NCBI GenBank assembly: GCA_903874575.1
Contig: CAIQSZ010000258.1
Coordinates: forward strand, 1 to 12,213
DNA length: 12,213 bases
From: an uncultured Elusimicrobia bacterium
GTDB lineage: Bacteria; Elusimicrobiota; Elusimicrobia; UBA1565; UBA9628
Direction: 5' to 3'
This document shows positions 1 to 7,007 of the stretch, in pieces (position 1 is the stretch's first letter; the number at the start of each line of letters is the position of its first letter). The notes under the pieces are model-generated. The model made no database searches and had not been told where the DNA came from. It saw nothing but the letters and a program-made list of their open reading frames with translations. The position numbers and the translations under genes were made by a program.

Positions 1-627
1 CGCATGCCATTCCGGGGAGGTCTTCCCCTCGGCCAGCGCCTTGCGCGTCAGCACGTCGATCACGGCTCCGTTCTCGGCGTGCACGCAGATCAGACCGCCG
101 TTTTCCTTCGTACGCAGGAGCGCGCGGAAGATCACGGAGTCGTCCGACATGAAGATTCCAGGATAGGCCATGAACAATTTGAAGGAGGCGACTCCTTCGC
201 GGACGAGCTTGTCCATCTCCTTCTCGGCTCTAACGGGGAAGTCGGTGACGATCATGTGAAAGCCGTAGTCGACGACGCACTTGCCGTCGGCGCGGCGGCG
301 CCAGTCGTCGAGCGCGTGGCGGAAGGTCTTGCCCTTCTTCTGGATGGCGAAGTCCACTATGGAGGTTGTGCCGCCGCAGGCCGCGGACACGGAGCCGCTC
401 GCGAAGGTGTCGATGGTGGCGGCGCCCATGAAGGGCATGTCGAAGTGCGTGTGGACGTCGACGCCGCCGGGCACGACGACCTTCCCCTGGGCGTTGACGA
501 CTTTCTTGGCGTCGCCCTCGATCCGGCCGACGGCGACGACGCGGCCCCTGGAGACGGCGATGTCGGCGACGAAAGTGTCCGACGCGGAGACGACGGTGCC
601 GTTCTTGACGATCAAATCATAAGACAT
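1..627 (-). CDS. hydA: Dihydropyrimidinase / D-hydantoinase, N-terminal 209 residues (3' end outside window)
   Basis: This enzyme hydrolyses the ring of dihydrouracil, dihydrothymine or 5-substituted hydantoins to N-carbamoyl amino acids, the second step of reductive pyrimidine catabolism, in the cytoplasm. The frame is open from the ATG at 627 to the window edge. It shows the cyclic amidohydrolase fold start (MSYDLIVKNGTVV), the metal-binding HTH pair (His59, His61), the SFKLFMAYPG motif with the lysine that is carbamylated in the family (Lys150) and a substrate-loop Tyr155, then His183 in VHAEN. These positions match the usual numbering of bacterial hydantoinases, which supports the chosen start. 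The later metal ligands and the C-terminus lie beyond position 1. A GGGAG ribosome site lies inside the last codons of the upstream secreted-protein gene, whose stop codon is 6 bases away, so the two are probably co-translated. Whether the natural substrate is a dihydropyrimidine or a hydantoin cannot be told from this part; the neighbours favour dihydropyrimidines. Confidence 0.95.
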   Translation of the reverse strand, partial: MSYDLIVKNGTVVSASDTFVADIAVSRGRVVAVGRIEGDAKKVVNAQGKVVVPGGVDVHTHFDMPFMGAATIDTFASGSVSAACGGTTSIVDFAIQKKGKTFRHALDDWRRRADGKCVVDYGFHMIVTDFPVRAEKEMDKLVREGVASFKLFMAYPGIFMSDDSVIFRALLRTKENGGLICVHAENGAVIDVLTRKALAEGKTSPEWHA

Positions 628-633
628 GGATCA

Positions 634-1485
634 TTAGTCTCCCGACGCCCCGGACTTCTCCGGTGTTAAGATGAGAAACGGAACATCTGAACATGTGTCC
701 GCAGCATTCGAAGTTGCAGTGGCGGCCGAGGAGGCCGCTTTCAGAAGCTGGAGTTTGCCGTCCTCCCAGCGAAACCCGATGGATTCGGATTCTTTCGCTT
801 TAGCGCTCTTGATTAGAATAATATCGCACTTAGGAACGGGTTCGTCGACCTCGGTGAAATCGGTCAATACTTCGTAGCGGAATGACCGCTCAGGCCATTT
901 CGCTTCCGATGAGCTAGTGAAAATGTATTTTCTCCCTTCATGATCGCTATATTTTCCAGCAATCACGGCGGCGTTCACCCATCCGTCCACTTTTAGGGGT
1001 GAATCGGCCTTCACAAAGACTTCGCTGGGCCGCTCACGCCATTTGATCTCTCGAACATCGTTCCCATTTTGACGGATAATTTCCAGAAAGCGACGCCCGA
1101 TTTCTTCGCGGGGAAGCAGCGCATAGGGATTCGAGGATGTCGTGTCTAAAATAACCTCATAGACGTTGGCGTGGGACGTGGGCTTTATATCTTCGATGAT
1201 TCCGCGGGTCCATCCCTCGTGAAAGCGGGTGTTGATGCTCCATAAATACGAGCCCCGGCTGTTAAGGATTTGAAAGGATATAGTGCCATCCTGCCCTTGG
1301 TGTTCGAATGCTTTCAGCGGAGACTTTGTCGATCTCAATTCCTGCAAGTAGTCCTTGAAAATCCAAGTGCCTTTGAAACGGTCGATACGCCTCGGTTTAT
1401 CTAGGAAGGAGTTTGTTTCGGTCATAGAAACGGCGGAGGATGGCATGGCTAGGAATAAGAAAGCCGAAATGCCAATGGCGATCAT
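634..1485 (-). CDS. Secreted hypothetical protein of low GC inside the pyrimidine operon
   Basis: I do not recognise this 283-residue protein. It begins with a short hydrophobic signal peptide (residues 1-18, likely cleaved after SSA) and has no lipobox cysteine and no further membrane segment, so it should be exported. The mature part is mixed alpha/beta in appearance, with several Trp and Tyr and two cysteines (Cys220, Cys265) that could form a disulfide. The tail is Ala/Ser-rich (about 250-262). The start at 1485 is chosen because GGGGGGA lies 6 bases upstream, a signal sequence follows at once, and the ATG overlaps the NCS1 stop codon (ATGA). The frame is open further upstream, but that part lies inside the transporter gene. 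Base composition is unlike its neighbours: six 60-base rows counted by hand give 42-57% GC (mean about 46%), against 62-78% in two sampled rows of the flanking operon. This suggests acquisition by transfer. No function can be assigned. Confidence 0.8.
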   Translation of the reverse strand: MIAIGISAFLFLAMPSSAVSMTETNSFLDKPRRIDRFKGTWIFKDYLQELRSTKSPLKAFEHQGQDGTISFQILNSRGSYLWSINTRFHEGWTRGIIEDIKPTSHANVYEVILDTTSSNPYALLPREEIGRRFLEIIRQNGNDVREIKWRERPSEVFVKADSPLKVDGWVNAAVIAGKYSDHEGRKYIFTSSSEAKWPERSFRYEVLTDFTEVDEPVPKCDIILIKSAKAKESESIGFRWEDGKLQLLKAASSAATATSNAADTCSDVPFLILTPEKSGASGD

Positions 1486-2975
1486 GAATTGTCCCCCCAC
1501 TTCATGAATATCCGGTACGCGGAGAATGAGACGCCGAAACTGATGAACCAGGCGTAGTGGTAGAGTTCGATCCAGATCGGCGAGACCTTCATCAGGCCGA
1601 CCGTGCCCAGGAAGCCGGGCAGTACCGGCGCGCAGCCCATGGCCAGAGCGACCAGCGCCACGCCGTTGACGCCGCCCGCGTACCAATAGGCGCCGCCCTT
1701 CTCATAGAGCGCGCGCACGTCCAGCTTCGTGCGGCGCAGGAGGTAGTAGTCGGCGATCAGGATGCCGCCCACCGAGCCCAGCAACGCCGAATAGGCGACC
1801 AGCCACTTAAAGATATATCCGGTAGGATCGGCGATGAGCTTCCACGGCTGGATGAGGATTCCGACGACGCCGGTGATGTAGCCGCCGGTCTTGAAGTCGA
1901 TCTTCTCCGGCCACAGGTGGGAGAAGTCGTTGGCTGGGCCCACCACGTTGGCGGCGATGTTGGTCGCCAAGGTGGCCAGACAGAGCGCCGCCAGGGCGAG
2001 GGCCAGCGCGAACGGATTGCGGAAGTTCGTGATGAGCTCCACCGGGTCCCAGATGGCGCGCCCGTAGATGACCACCGTCGCCGAAGTCACGGCCACGCCG
2101 AGAAAGGCGTAGAGGCCCATGCTGGTCGGCAGGGCGAGCGCCTGGCCGAGCGCCTGGTCTTTCTGGGACTTCGCATAGCGCGAGAAGTCCGGAATGTTGA
2201 GCGACAGCGTCGCCCAGAAGCCGATGTTGGCGGTCAGCGCCGGGAAAAAAAACGCCCAAAACCCGCCTTCCTTGGGCTGGCCCGCTCCGAACTGCGACGG
2301 CGTCGCCAGCATGGCGCCGAAGCCGCCGGCCTGGACATAGGCCCATGCCAGCAGGACCAGACCCAAGGCGATCAGCAGAGGAGCCTTGATGTTGAGGAGC
2401 AGGCGGATGGATTCCACGCCCTTGTAGATCACGGCCATGTTGATCGTCCAGAAGAGCAGGAAACAGCCCCACTGCCCGGCGTTGAGGCCCTGAAAGATCG
2501 CCGCAGCGCCCGCCATGGGCGGATAGGCGATGCAGAGCAGCTTATAGATGGCCGTCCCGCCGATCCAGGTTTGGATGCCGAACCAGCCGCACGCCACCAG
2601 CGCGCGCAGGACGGCCGGAACGTTGGCGCCCAAGACTCCGAAGGACGGGCGGCAGTAGACCGGGTAGGGGATGCCGTACTTCGTGCCCGCGTGCGCGTTT
2701 AAGATCATGGGAACCAGCACGATGGCGTTGCCCAGGAAGATGGTCAGCACGGCCTGCCACCAGTTCATCCCGCCGTCGATGAGCGACGAGGCGAGCATGT
2801 AGGTGGGCACGCAGGCGCTCATGCCGATCCACAGCACCGCGTAGTCCTTCGTGCCCCACGTGCGATGCGCCTTCCCCAGCGGGGCGATATCCTTATTCCA
2901 GTACGGGGATTTGGAGACGGGCTCGGTGTGGTCGTGAATCTCCGAGTCGAGCAGCAGGTCGGTGAGGTTCTTCAC
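1482..2975 (-). CDS. NCS1-family nucleobase/hydantoin:cation symporter
   Basis: This 497-residue inner-membrane permease of the nucleobase:cation symporter-1 family probably imports uracil, thymine, dihydropyrimidines or hydantoins for the operon. About twelve hydrophobic helices are visible. The motif GWFGIQTWIGG (130-140) supplies Trp131 and Gln135, FWATLSLNIPD (253-263) supplies Trp254, and TNIAANVVGPAND (338-350) supplies Asn343. These align by motif with the four hydantoin-binding residues of Mhp1 (Trp117, Gln121, Trp220, Asn318). The start is the GTG at 2975, which overlaps the stop codon of the beta-ureidopropionase gene (GTGA). It gives a normal NCS1 N-terminus, hydrophilic with a conserved SPYWNKDI-like stretch. 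The frame stays open upstream to 3830, but that part only shadows the beta-ureidopropionase gene. No strong ribosome site precedes the GTG, so translational coupling is likely. The exact substrate is not settled by sequence. Confidence 0.93.
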   Translation of the reverse strand: MKNLTDLLLDSEIHDHTEPVSKSPYWNKDIAPLGKAHRTWGTKDYAVLWIGMSACVPTYMLASSLIDGGMNWWQAVLTIFLGNAIVLVPMILNAHAGTKYGIPYPVYCRPSFGVLGANVPAVLRALVACGWFGIQTWIGGTAIYKLLCIAYPPMAGAAAIFQGLNAGQWGCFLLFWTINMAVIYKGVESIRLLLNIKAPLLIALGLVLLAWAYVQAGGFGAMLATPSQFGAGQPKEGGFWAFFFPALTANIGFWATLSLNIPDFSRYAKSQKDQALGQALALPTSMGLYAFLGVAVTSATVVIYGRAIWDPVELITNFRNPFALALALAALCLATLATNIAANVVGPANDFSHLWPEKIDFKTGGYITGVVGILIQPWKLIADPTGYIFKWLVAYSALLGSVGGILIADYYLLRRTKLDVRALYEKGGAYWYAGGVNGVALVALAMGCAPVLPGFLGTVGLMKVSPIWIELYHYAWFISFGVSFSAYRIFMKWGDNS

Positions 2976-3847
2976 GGCAGCTGGCCTAGGATCGCGTCGT
3001 AGGTCTCCGGTCGCCTGTCGCGGAAGAACTGCCAAACCTTGCGCGCTTCGAGGATATGGTCGAGGTCCAGGTCCGCCGTCACCAGTTCGTCCTTGTCGCG
3101 CGAGCCGACCGCGAGCATCTGTCCGCGCGGGTCGCAGAAGTAGGATTGACCGAAGAACTCCCCGATCTTCCAGGGGCCCTCGATGCCGACGCGGTTGCAG
3201 GCGCCGACGAAATACTGATTGGCCACCGCATGCGCCGGCTGTTCCAGCTTCCAGAGATGCTGGGAGAGGCCCTTCACCGTGGCCGATGGGTTGAAGACGA
3301 TTTCCGCGCCGTTGAGTCCCAGGATGCGCGCGCCCTCCGGGAAGTGGCGGTCGTAGCAGATGTATACGCCGACTTTCGCGTAGCGCGTCTGGAACACCGG
3401 ATAACCCAGATTCCCGGGCTTGTAATAAAATTTTTCCCAGAACCCCGGCGCGCAGTGCGGAATATGGTTCTTGCGGTAGAGGCCGGCGATGGAGCCGTCC
3501 GCGTCGATGACCGCGGCGGTGTTGTAGTAGATGCCCGTCGACGGCGTCTCGTAGATCGGAGAGACGATGACCATCCGGTGCTTCTTGGACAGCGCCCGCA
3601 TCAGCTTGGTCGTGGGACCGTCGATGCGCTCGGCCATGTCGTACCACTTCACGTCCTGCTCCGCGCAGAAGTATGGCCCGTAGAAGATTTCTTGAAGACC
3701 CAGCACCTGCACGTCTTTTTTGGCGGCCTGCTCGATGAACGCGACGTGCTTTTCGACCATCAGTTCCTTGATCCGTTTCAGGGAGTGTTTCGGCGCCTCC
3801 CAAGGGCACGACGCTTGGATGAGTCCGCACTTCACGATTCGGGCCAT
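2972..3847 (-). CDS. Beta-ureidopropionase (nitrilase-superfamily N-carbamoyl-beta-alanine amidohydrolase)
   Basis: This enzyme hydrolyses N-carbamoyl-beta-alanine (or the beta-aminoisobutyrate derivative) to the amino acid, CO2 and ammonia, the last step of reductive pyrimidine breakdown, in the cytoplasm. The 291 residues show the nitrilase-superfamily catalytic triad: Glu53 in LQEIF, Lys126 in YRKNHIPH, and Cys164 in VYICYDRHFPEGAR. The RKNHIPH and CYDRHFPEGAR blocks are typical of the beta-ureidopropionase and N-carbamoylputrescine amidase branch. Its place between preTA and dihydropyrimidinase favours the former. It is the nitrilase type found in animals and plants, not the M20-peptidase type used by many bacteria. 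The ATG at 3847 has a clear AGGAG site 7 bases upstream. The gene follows the small hypothetical gene by 14 bases, and its stop overlaps the permease GTG start. Confidence 0.92.
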   Translation of the reverse strand: MARIVKCGLIQASCPWEAPKHSLKRIKELMVEKHVAFIEQAAKKDVQVLGLQEIFYGPYFCAEQDVKWYDMAERIDGPTTKLMRALSKKHRMVIVSPIYETPSTGIYYNTAAVIDADGSIAGLYRKNHIPHCAPGFWEKFYYKPGNLGYPVFQTRYAKVGVYICYDRHFPEGARILGLNGAEIVFNPSATVKGLSQHLWKLEQPAHAVANQYFVGACNRVGIEGPWKIGEFFGQSYFCDPRGQMLAVGSRDKDELVTADLDLDHILEARKVWQFFRDRRPETYDAILGQLP

Positions 3848-3861
3848 GGGAATCTCCTGGA

Positions 3862-4359
3862 TTAGGACTGAAGCTTGCGATTGAGCTGGGCGAGGCGTTC
3901 CATGACCGGCGGCACGCCGAAGAATCTTTTCTCGAAGTGGAGGAGAGACGCGTCGTCGATCGGCAGGCGCAACTGGTAGCGATTCCCTTCGTCGTCGCGC
4001 TCGAACTGCGTGCCGTAGATCTGCGGCAGCGCGACGGACATCAGGAAGCGATCCAGGCTGGCGGCGACCAGCCAGCGCGCCCCCCGGTGGCCCTGGATGG
4101 CGGCGATGGCCGCCAGGCGGTGCGCGGTCAGGAAGTCTTTTGGCTCCGCGCCGTGGAGGAAGACGACGGCGGCGCGGTAGAGGTCGTTCTGCGTGTTGAT
4201 CTCGCCGCGGCCCATCAGTTCCTGGACTTCCGTACGGCGGGCCAGGTCCCGCAGTTTCAACGCTTCGACATCCTTGGAGGAGGAGTACGGTTTCTCGCGG
4301 TCCTTCTGATCGGCGTTATGGAGTTCTTCGACGCGCAGGTTGTCGGTTTCGGGCGGCAT
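3862..4359 (-). CDS. Uncharacterised small cytoplasmic protein in the pyrimidine operon (DUF6624-like C-terminus)
   Basis: This 165-residue protein has no signal peptide or membrane segment and is probably cytoplasmic. The N-terminal 30 residues are hydrophilic and charged. Residues 58-90 look alpha-helical, and the stretch from GARWLVAASLDRFL through PQIYGTQF (93-119) is its most distinctive feature, followed by a charged segment and LPIDD (132-136). The DR...PQ.YGTQ...LPI layout resembles the C-terminal half of proteins I recall as DUF6624 and related bacterial hypotheticals. That is a memory-based resemblance, not a search result. No catalytic motif can be named. The ATG directly abuts the preA stop codon (TAG-ATG), with AAGGAG 6 bases upstream inside the preA C-terminal codons, so translation should be tightly coupled. 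Its GC content matches the operon. Its position suggests an accessory role in pyrimidine use, but none is known to me. Confidence 0.82.
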   Translation of the reverse strand: MPPETDNLRVEELHNADQKDREKPYSSSKDVEALKLRDLARRTEVQELMGRGEINTQNDLYRAAVVFLHGAEPKDFLTAHRLAAIAAIQGHRGARWLVAASLDRFLMSVALPQIYGTQFERDDEGNRYQLRLPIDDASLLHFEKRFFGVPPVMERLAQLNRKLQS

Positions 4360-5598
4360 CTAATGCTCCTTTCCAGGCACTTCTTTCATGGCGATGCAGT
4401 TGTCGACGGGACAGACGAGAGAGCATAGGTTGCAGCCGACGCAGTCGGACTCGATCACGTGCGGTTTGCGGTTGCCGCCCTTGCGGTCGATGGCGATGCA
4501 CTGATGCGCGGCGTCGTTGCAGGCCGCGTAGCAGACGTCGCAGCCGATGCACTTGTTCTTGTCTATGGAAGCGACGGTCTTGTGGCGGAGATCGAGGTCT
4601 TTCCATTCGACGATGTCGGGCGCGGACCTGCCGACGAAGCGGCCCAGCGTCATGAAGCCCTTTCGGCGCATCCAGCCCTCCAGGCCCGCGTTGAGGTCTT
4701 CGATGATGCGAAAGCCATGATGCATGACCGCGGTGCACAGCTGGACGTTCGAGGCGCCCAGCAGCATAAACTCGACGGCGTCCGACCAGTTGGAGATTCC
4801 TCCGATTCCGGAGATGGGCAGGCTCCGCGTCTGCGGATCGTTGGCGATGGCGGCGACCATGTGCAGCGCGATCGGCTTGACCGCGGGGCCGCAGTAGCCG
4901 CCGTGCGCGGCCTTGCCGGCGACGGCGAACTTAGGCGTCAAAGTTTCCACGTCCACTCCCATCAGGGAGTTGATGGTATTGATGAGGCTGACTCCGTCGG
5001 CGCCTCCGGCCTTCGCGGCGCGCGCCGGCGGGCGGATGTCGGCGACGTTCGGGGTCAGCTTCACCAGGACGGGGACGGACGACTTCTCCTTCACGAACTC
5101 GGTGACCATCTTCACGTACTGCGGCACTTGGCCCACCGCCGCCCCCATGCCGCGCTCGGTCATGCCGTGCGGACAGCCGAAGTTAAGTTCGATGCCGTCG
5201 CAACCCGCGTCGAGGACTTTTTTTACGATGTCATGCCAGGCCTTGCGCTCGCACGGGACCATCAAGGAGGCGACGACGGCCCGATCCGGAAAGCGTTTCT
5301 TGACCGCGAGGATTTCCTTGAGGTTTACCGCGAGGGGCCGGTCGGAGATCAATTCGATATTGTTGAATCCCGCGACCTTCCGTCCGCCGAAATCGCACGC
5401 GCCGTAGCGCGATGTGACGTTGACGACGGGAGGGTCCTGGCCCAAAGTCTTCCAGACCACGCCGCCCCAGCCGTACTCGAACGCGCGCATTACCTGCGCG
5501 GCGGAGTTCGAGGGCGGCGAAGACGCCAGCCAGAACGGGTTGGGGGATTTGATGCCCGCGCAGGCGGCGGAGAGATCGGGTCGCGCCTTTTTCTTCAT
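4360..5598 (-). CDS. preA: NAD-dependent dihydropyrimidine dehydrogenase subunit PreA
   Basis: PreA is the catalytic subunit of the PreT-PreA complex, which reduces uracil or thymine to the 5,6-dihydro form (reversibly) with electrons from NAD(P)H. It is 412 residues, close to the 411 of E. coli PreA as I recall it. Residues 1-320 form the FMN-binding barrel related to dihydroorotate dehydrogenase. ELNFGCPHGM carries Asn139 and Cys142, matching Asn668 and the catalytic Cys671 of mammalian DPD, and Asn207-Thr208 matches the pyrimidine-binding Asn736-Thr737. The C-terminal ferredoxin domain has two 4Fe-4S motifs: Cys350, 353, 356, 360 and Cys386, 389, 392, 396. The start at 5598 overlaps the preT stop (ATGA) and gives an MKKKARPDLS start. 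An open extension upstream lies inside preT and is rejected. Spacing and order match preTA operons, whose products are fused in eukaryotic DPD. Confidence 0.95.
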   Translation of the reverse strand: MKKKARPDLSAACAGIKSPNPFWLASSPPSNSAAQVMRAFEYGWGGVVWKTLGQDPPVVNVTSRYGACDFGGRKVAGFNNIELISDRPLAVNLKEILAVKKRFPDRAVVASLMVPCERKAWHDIVKKVLDAGCDGIELNFGCPHGMTERGMGAAVGQVPQYVKMVTEFVKEKSSVPVLVKLTPNVADIRPPARAAKAGGADGVSLINTINSLMGVDVETLTPKFAVAGKAAHGGYCGPAVKPIALHMVAAIANDPQTRSLPISGIGGISNWSDAVEFMLLGASNVQLCTAVMHHGFRIIEDLNAGLEGWMRRKGFMTLGRFVGRSAPDIVEWKDLDLRHKTVASIDKNKCIGCDVCYAACNDAAHQCIAIDRKGGNRKPHVIESDCVGCNLCSLVCPVDNCIAMKEVPGKEH

Positions 5599-6992
5599 GA
5601 CCAGGATCCCATCGGGTTGACGATGGGCGCTACCGCGCGGCCTTCGATGGTCGAGACCCAATACTCGTTCCGCGGGCCGGGTTTAGCGCCGGGGTGCAAC
5701 ATCCGGTGGATGCCCCACGCCGCGCGCTTGCCGTCCGCGGCCGCATTGACCACCTCCTTGCCGCCGTTGACCGCGTCGCCTCCGGCGAACACCTTGGTCT
5801 TCGAGGTTCGCAACGTCTTTGCGTCGACCTTCACCGCGCCGTTTGCATCGATGGCGACGCCGAACTGGATCGGGATCGAACGTTCCGTCTCTTGGCCGAT
5901 CGCCTTGATGACGCGGTCGCAGGGGAGCGTGAAGCGCCTTCCGGCATCCGCGACGACCTCGCCCGCGACGACCTTCGTCGGCGCGAACTCCACGCCCTCA
6001 ACACGACTTTTGCCGAGCACCCGCACCGGCGCCGCATTGGTGAGCAACGAGACGCCGTCCGCCTTCGCTAGAGCGATCTCGAAATCGTAGGCGGACATGT
6101 CCGCGGGCCCGCGGCGATAGGCGAGCGTCACGTCGCGGGCGCCCGTGCGTTTGGAGTGCGTGCACGCGTCGATGGCCGTGTTTCCCCCGCCGATGACCAC
6201 GGTGGCCTTGCTTGATCCGCAAAGCTTCGCGTCGCGGCCCTTCACTTTTTCGATAAACGTGAGCGCGTTCATGACGCCCGTCAGGTTCTCGCCTGGAATA
6301 TCGAGCCGGCGCGCGCGCGCCAACCCTATGCCCAGGAACACGGCGTCGAAGTCGGCCAGAACGGCGTCGGCGCGCAGGTCCTTGCCGATCTCGCAGCCTT
6401 TGACGAGCGAACAGCCCAATTGGAACAACAACTCGAGTTCGTCGAGCGAGGTCCTGCTGTCCATCTTGTACTCGGCGACGCCGAAGGTGTTCAGGCCGCC
6501 GGGAAGTTCGCGTTTCTCGAAGAGCGTGACCGCGTAGCCCAAGCGCCGCAGGTAGACCGCGCAGGCCACGCCGGCCGGTCCCGCGCCTACGACGGCGACG
6601 CGTCTGCCGTTGTCGGCGCCCGGCTCGAACGGGAGTTCGCCGGTCGCATGGACCGCGTCGGTCGCCCAGCGCTGGAGGCGCCCGATGGGGACCGGCTTGT
6701 CGCGATAGACGCAGGCGCCCTCGCAGAGCGCTTCGACGGGGCAGACGCGCGCGCATGAATGGCCCAGGGCGTTCGCTTCCAGGATGGTTTCCCCGGCCCC
6801 TAAGGGATCGTCGGTCGCGATCTGACGGATGAAACGGGGTATATCGATGCGCGTGGGGCAGGCCTTCACGCACGGCGCGTCGTAGCAGTACAGGCACCGG
6901 AACGATTCGACGCGAGCGTCCTCGCGGAAGAGCGGTTTTTTCAGTTCCGCGAAATTATCCCGCCAGACCCGCTTCGTCGTCGAGGGAGTCAT
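5595..6992 (-). CDS. preT: NAD(P)H-oxidising dihydropyrimidine dehydrogenase subunit PreT
   Basis: PreT is the flavoprotein that takes electrons from NAD(P)H and passes them through FeS clusters to PreA. It has 465 residues, from memory about 50 more than E. coli PreT, with a tail after residue 433. The N-terminal GltD-like FeS domain has Cys33, 36, 41, 45, 84, 90 and 94 plus Gln107. This pattern aligns with the DPD cluster ligands Cys79, 82, 87, 91, 130, 136, 140 and the unusual Gln156; the first seven have identical spacing. An FAD GAGPAG motif (136-141), an NAD(P)-site GGGNTA (268-273) and a second FAD motif VFAGGDAV (401-408) follow. The ATG at 6992 is the first in frame. It lies 15 bases after the DUF350 stop and has no Shine-Dalgarno site, but a TACAAT hexamer sits 7 bases before it, so it may head its own leaderless transcript. 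The stop overlaps the preA start. Confidence 0.94.
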   Translation of the reverse strand: MTPSTTKRVWRDNFAELKKPLFREDARVESFRCLYCYDAPCVKACPTRIDIPRFIRQIATDDPLGAGETILEANALGHSCARVCPVEALCEGACVYRDKPVPIGRLQRWATDAVHATGELPFEPGADNGRRVAVVGAGPAGVACAVYLRRLGYAVTLFEKRELPGGLNTFGVAEYKMDSRTSLDELELLFQLGCSLVKGCEIGKDLRADAVLADFDAVFLGIGLARARRLDIPGENLTGVMNALTFIEKVKGRDAKLCGSSKATVVIGGGNTAIDACTHSKRTGARDVTLAYRRGPADMSAYDFEIALAKADGVSLLTNAAPVRVLGKSRVEGVEFAPTKVVAGEVVADAGRRFTLPCDRVIKAIGQETERSIPIQFGVAIDANGAVKVDAKTLRTSKTKVFAGGDAVNGGKEVVNAAADGKRAAWGIHRMLHPGAKPGPRNEYWVSTIEGRAVAPIVNPMGSWS

Positions 6993-6999
6993 CGTCGGG

Positions 7000-7005
7000 A
7001 TTGTA
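7000..7005 (-). promoter_or_regulatory. Possible -10 element (TACAAT) just before preT
   Basis: TACAAT matches the sigma-70 -10 consensus at five of six bases and ends 7 bases before the preT ATG, which otherwise lacks a ribosome site. Transcription would start at or next to the ATG, giving a leaderless mRNA. No convincing -35 hexamer is seen at 15-18 bases upstream, where the DUF350 coding end lies. It could instead be chance in the short AT-rich gap. Confidence 0.3.
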
Positions 7006-7007
7006 AC

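Noticed and set aside
4..669. Plus-strand open frame opposite the dihydropyrimidinase gene
   Set aside because: It is antisense to a clear hydantoinase N-terminus with the HTH, Lys150 and VHAEN motifs.
2245..2252. A8 run (T8 in the permease coding strand)
   Set aside because: It encodes a Phe-Phe-Phe stretch in a membrane helix. The reading frame is intact, so there is no evidence of slippage or a terminator.
1557..2702. Plus-strand open frame of 381 codons opposite the permease
   Set aside because: Its composition is that of an antisense shadow (Arg, Gln, Asp and His rich), and the opposite strand encodes a typical 12-helix permease.
2976..3830. Open frame joining the NCS1 permease to a long N-terminal extension (782 residues in total)
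   Set aside because: The extension lies in another frame of the beta-ureidopropionase gene, is Arg/Gly-rich without domain features, and the GTG at 2975 gives a normal NCS1 start.
5218..5224. A-AAA-AAA slippery heptamer in preA (T7 on the plus strand)
   Set aside because: It is in the correct phase for -1 frameshifting, but it falls inside the catalytic barrel at a Lys-Lys pair and I saw no stimulatory hairpin or meaningful alternative product. Probably chance.
4459..6090. Long plus-strand open frame of 543 codons opposite preA and preT
   Set aside because: The minus strand encodes two clear enzymes with intact motifs. The plus-strand translation is Arg/Asp/Val-rich and resembles nothing, as is usual for antisense frames in GC-rich genes.
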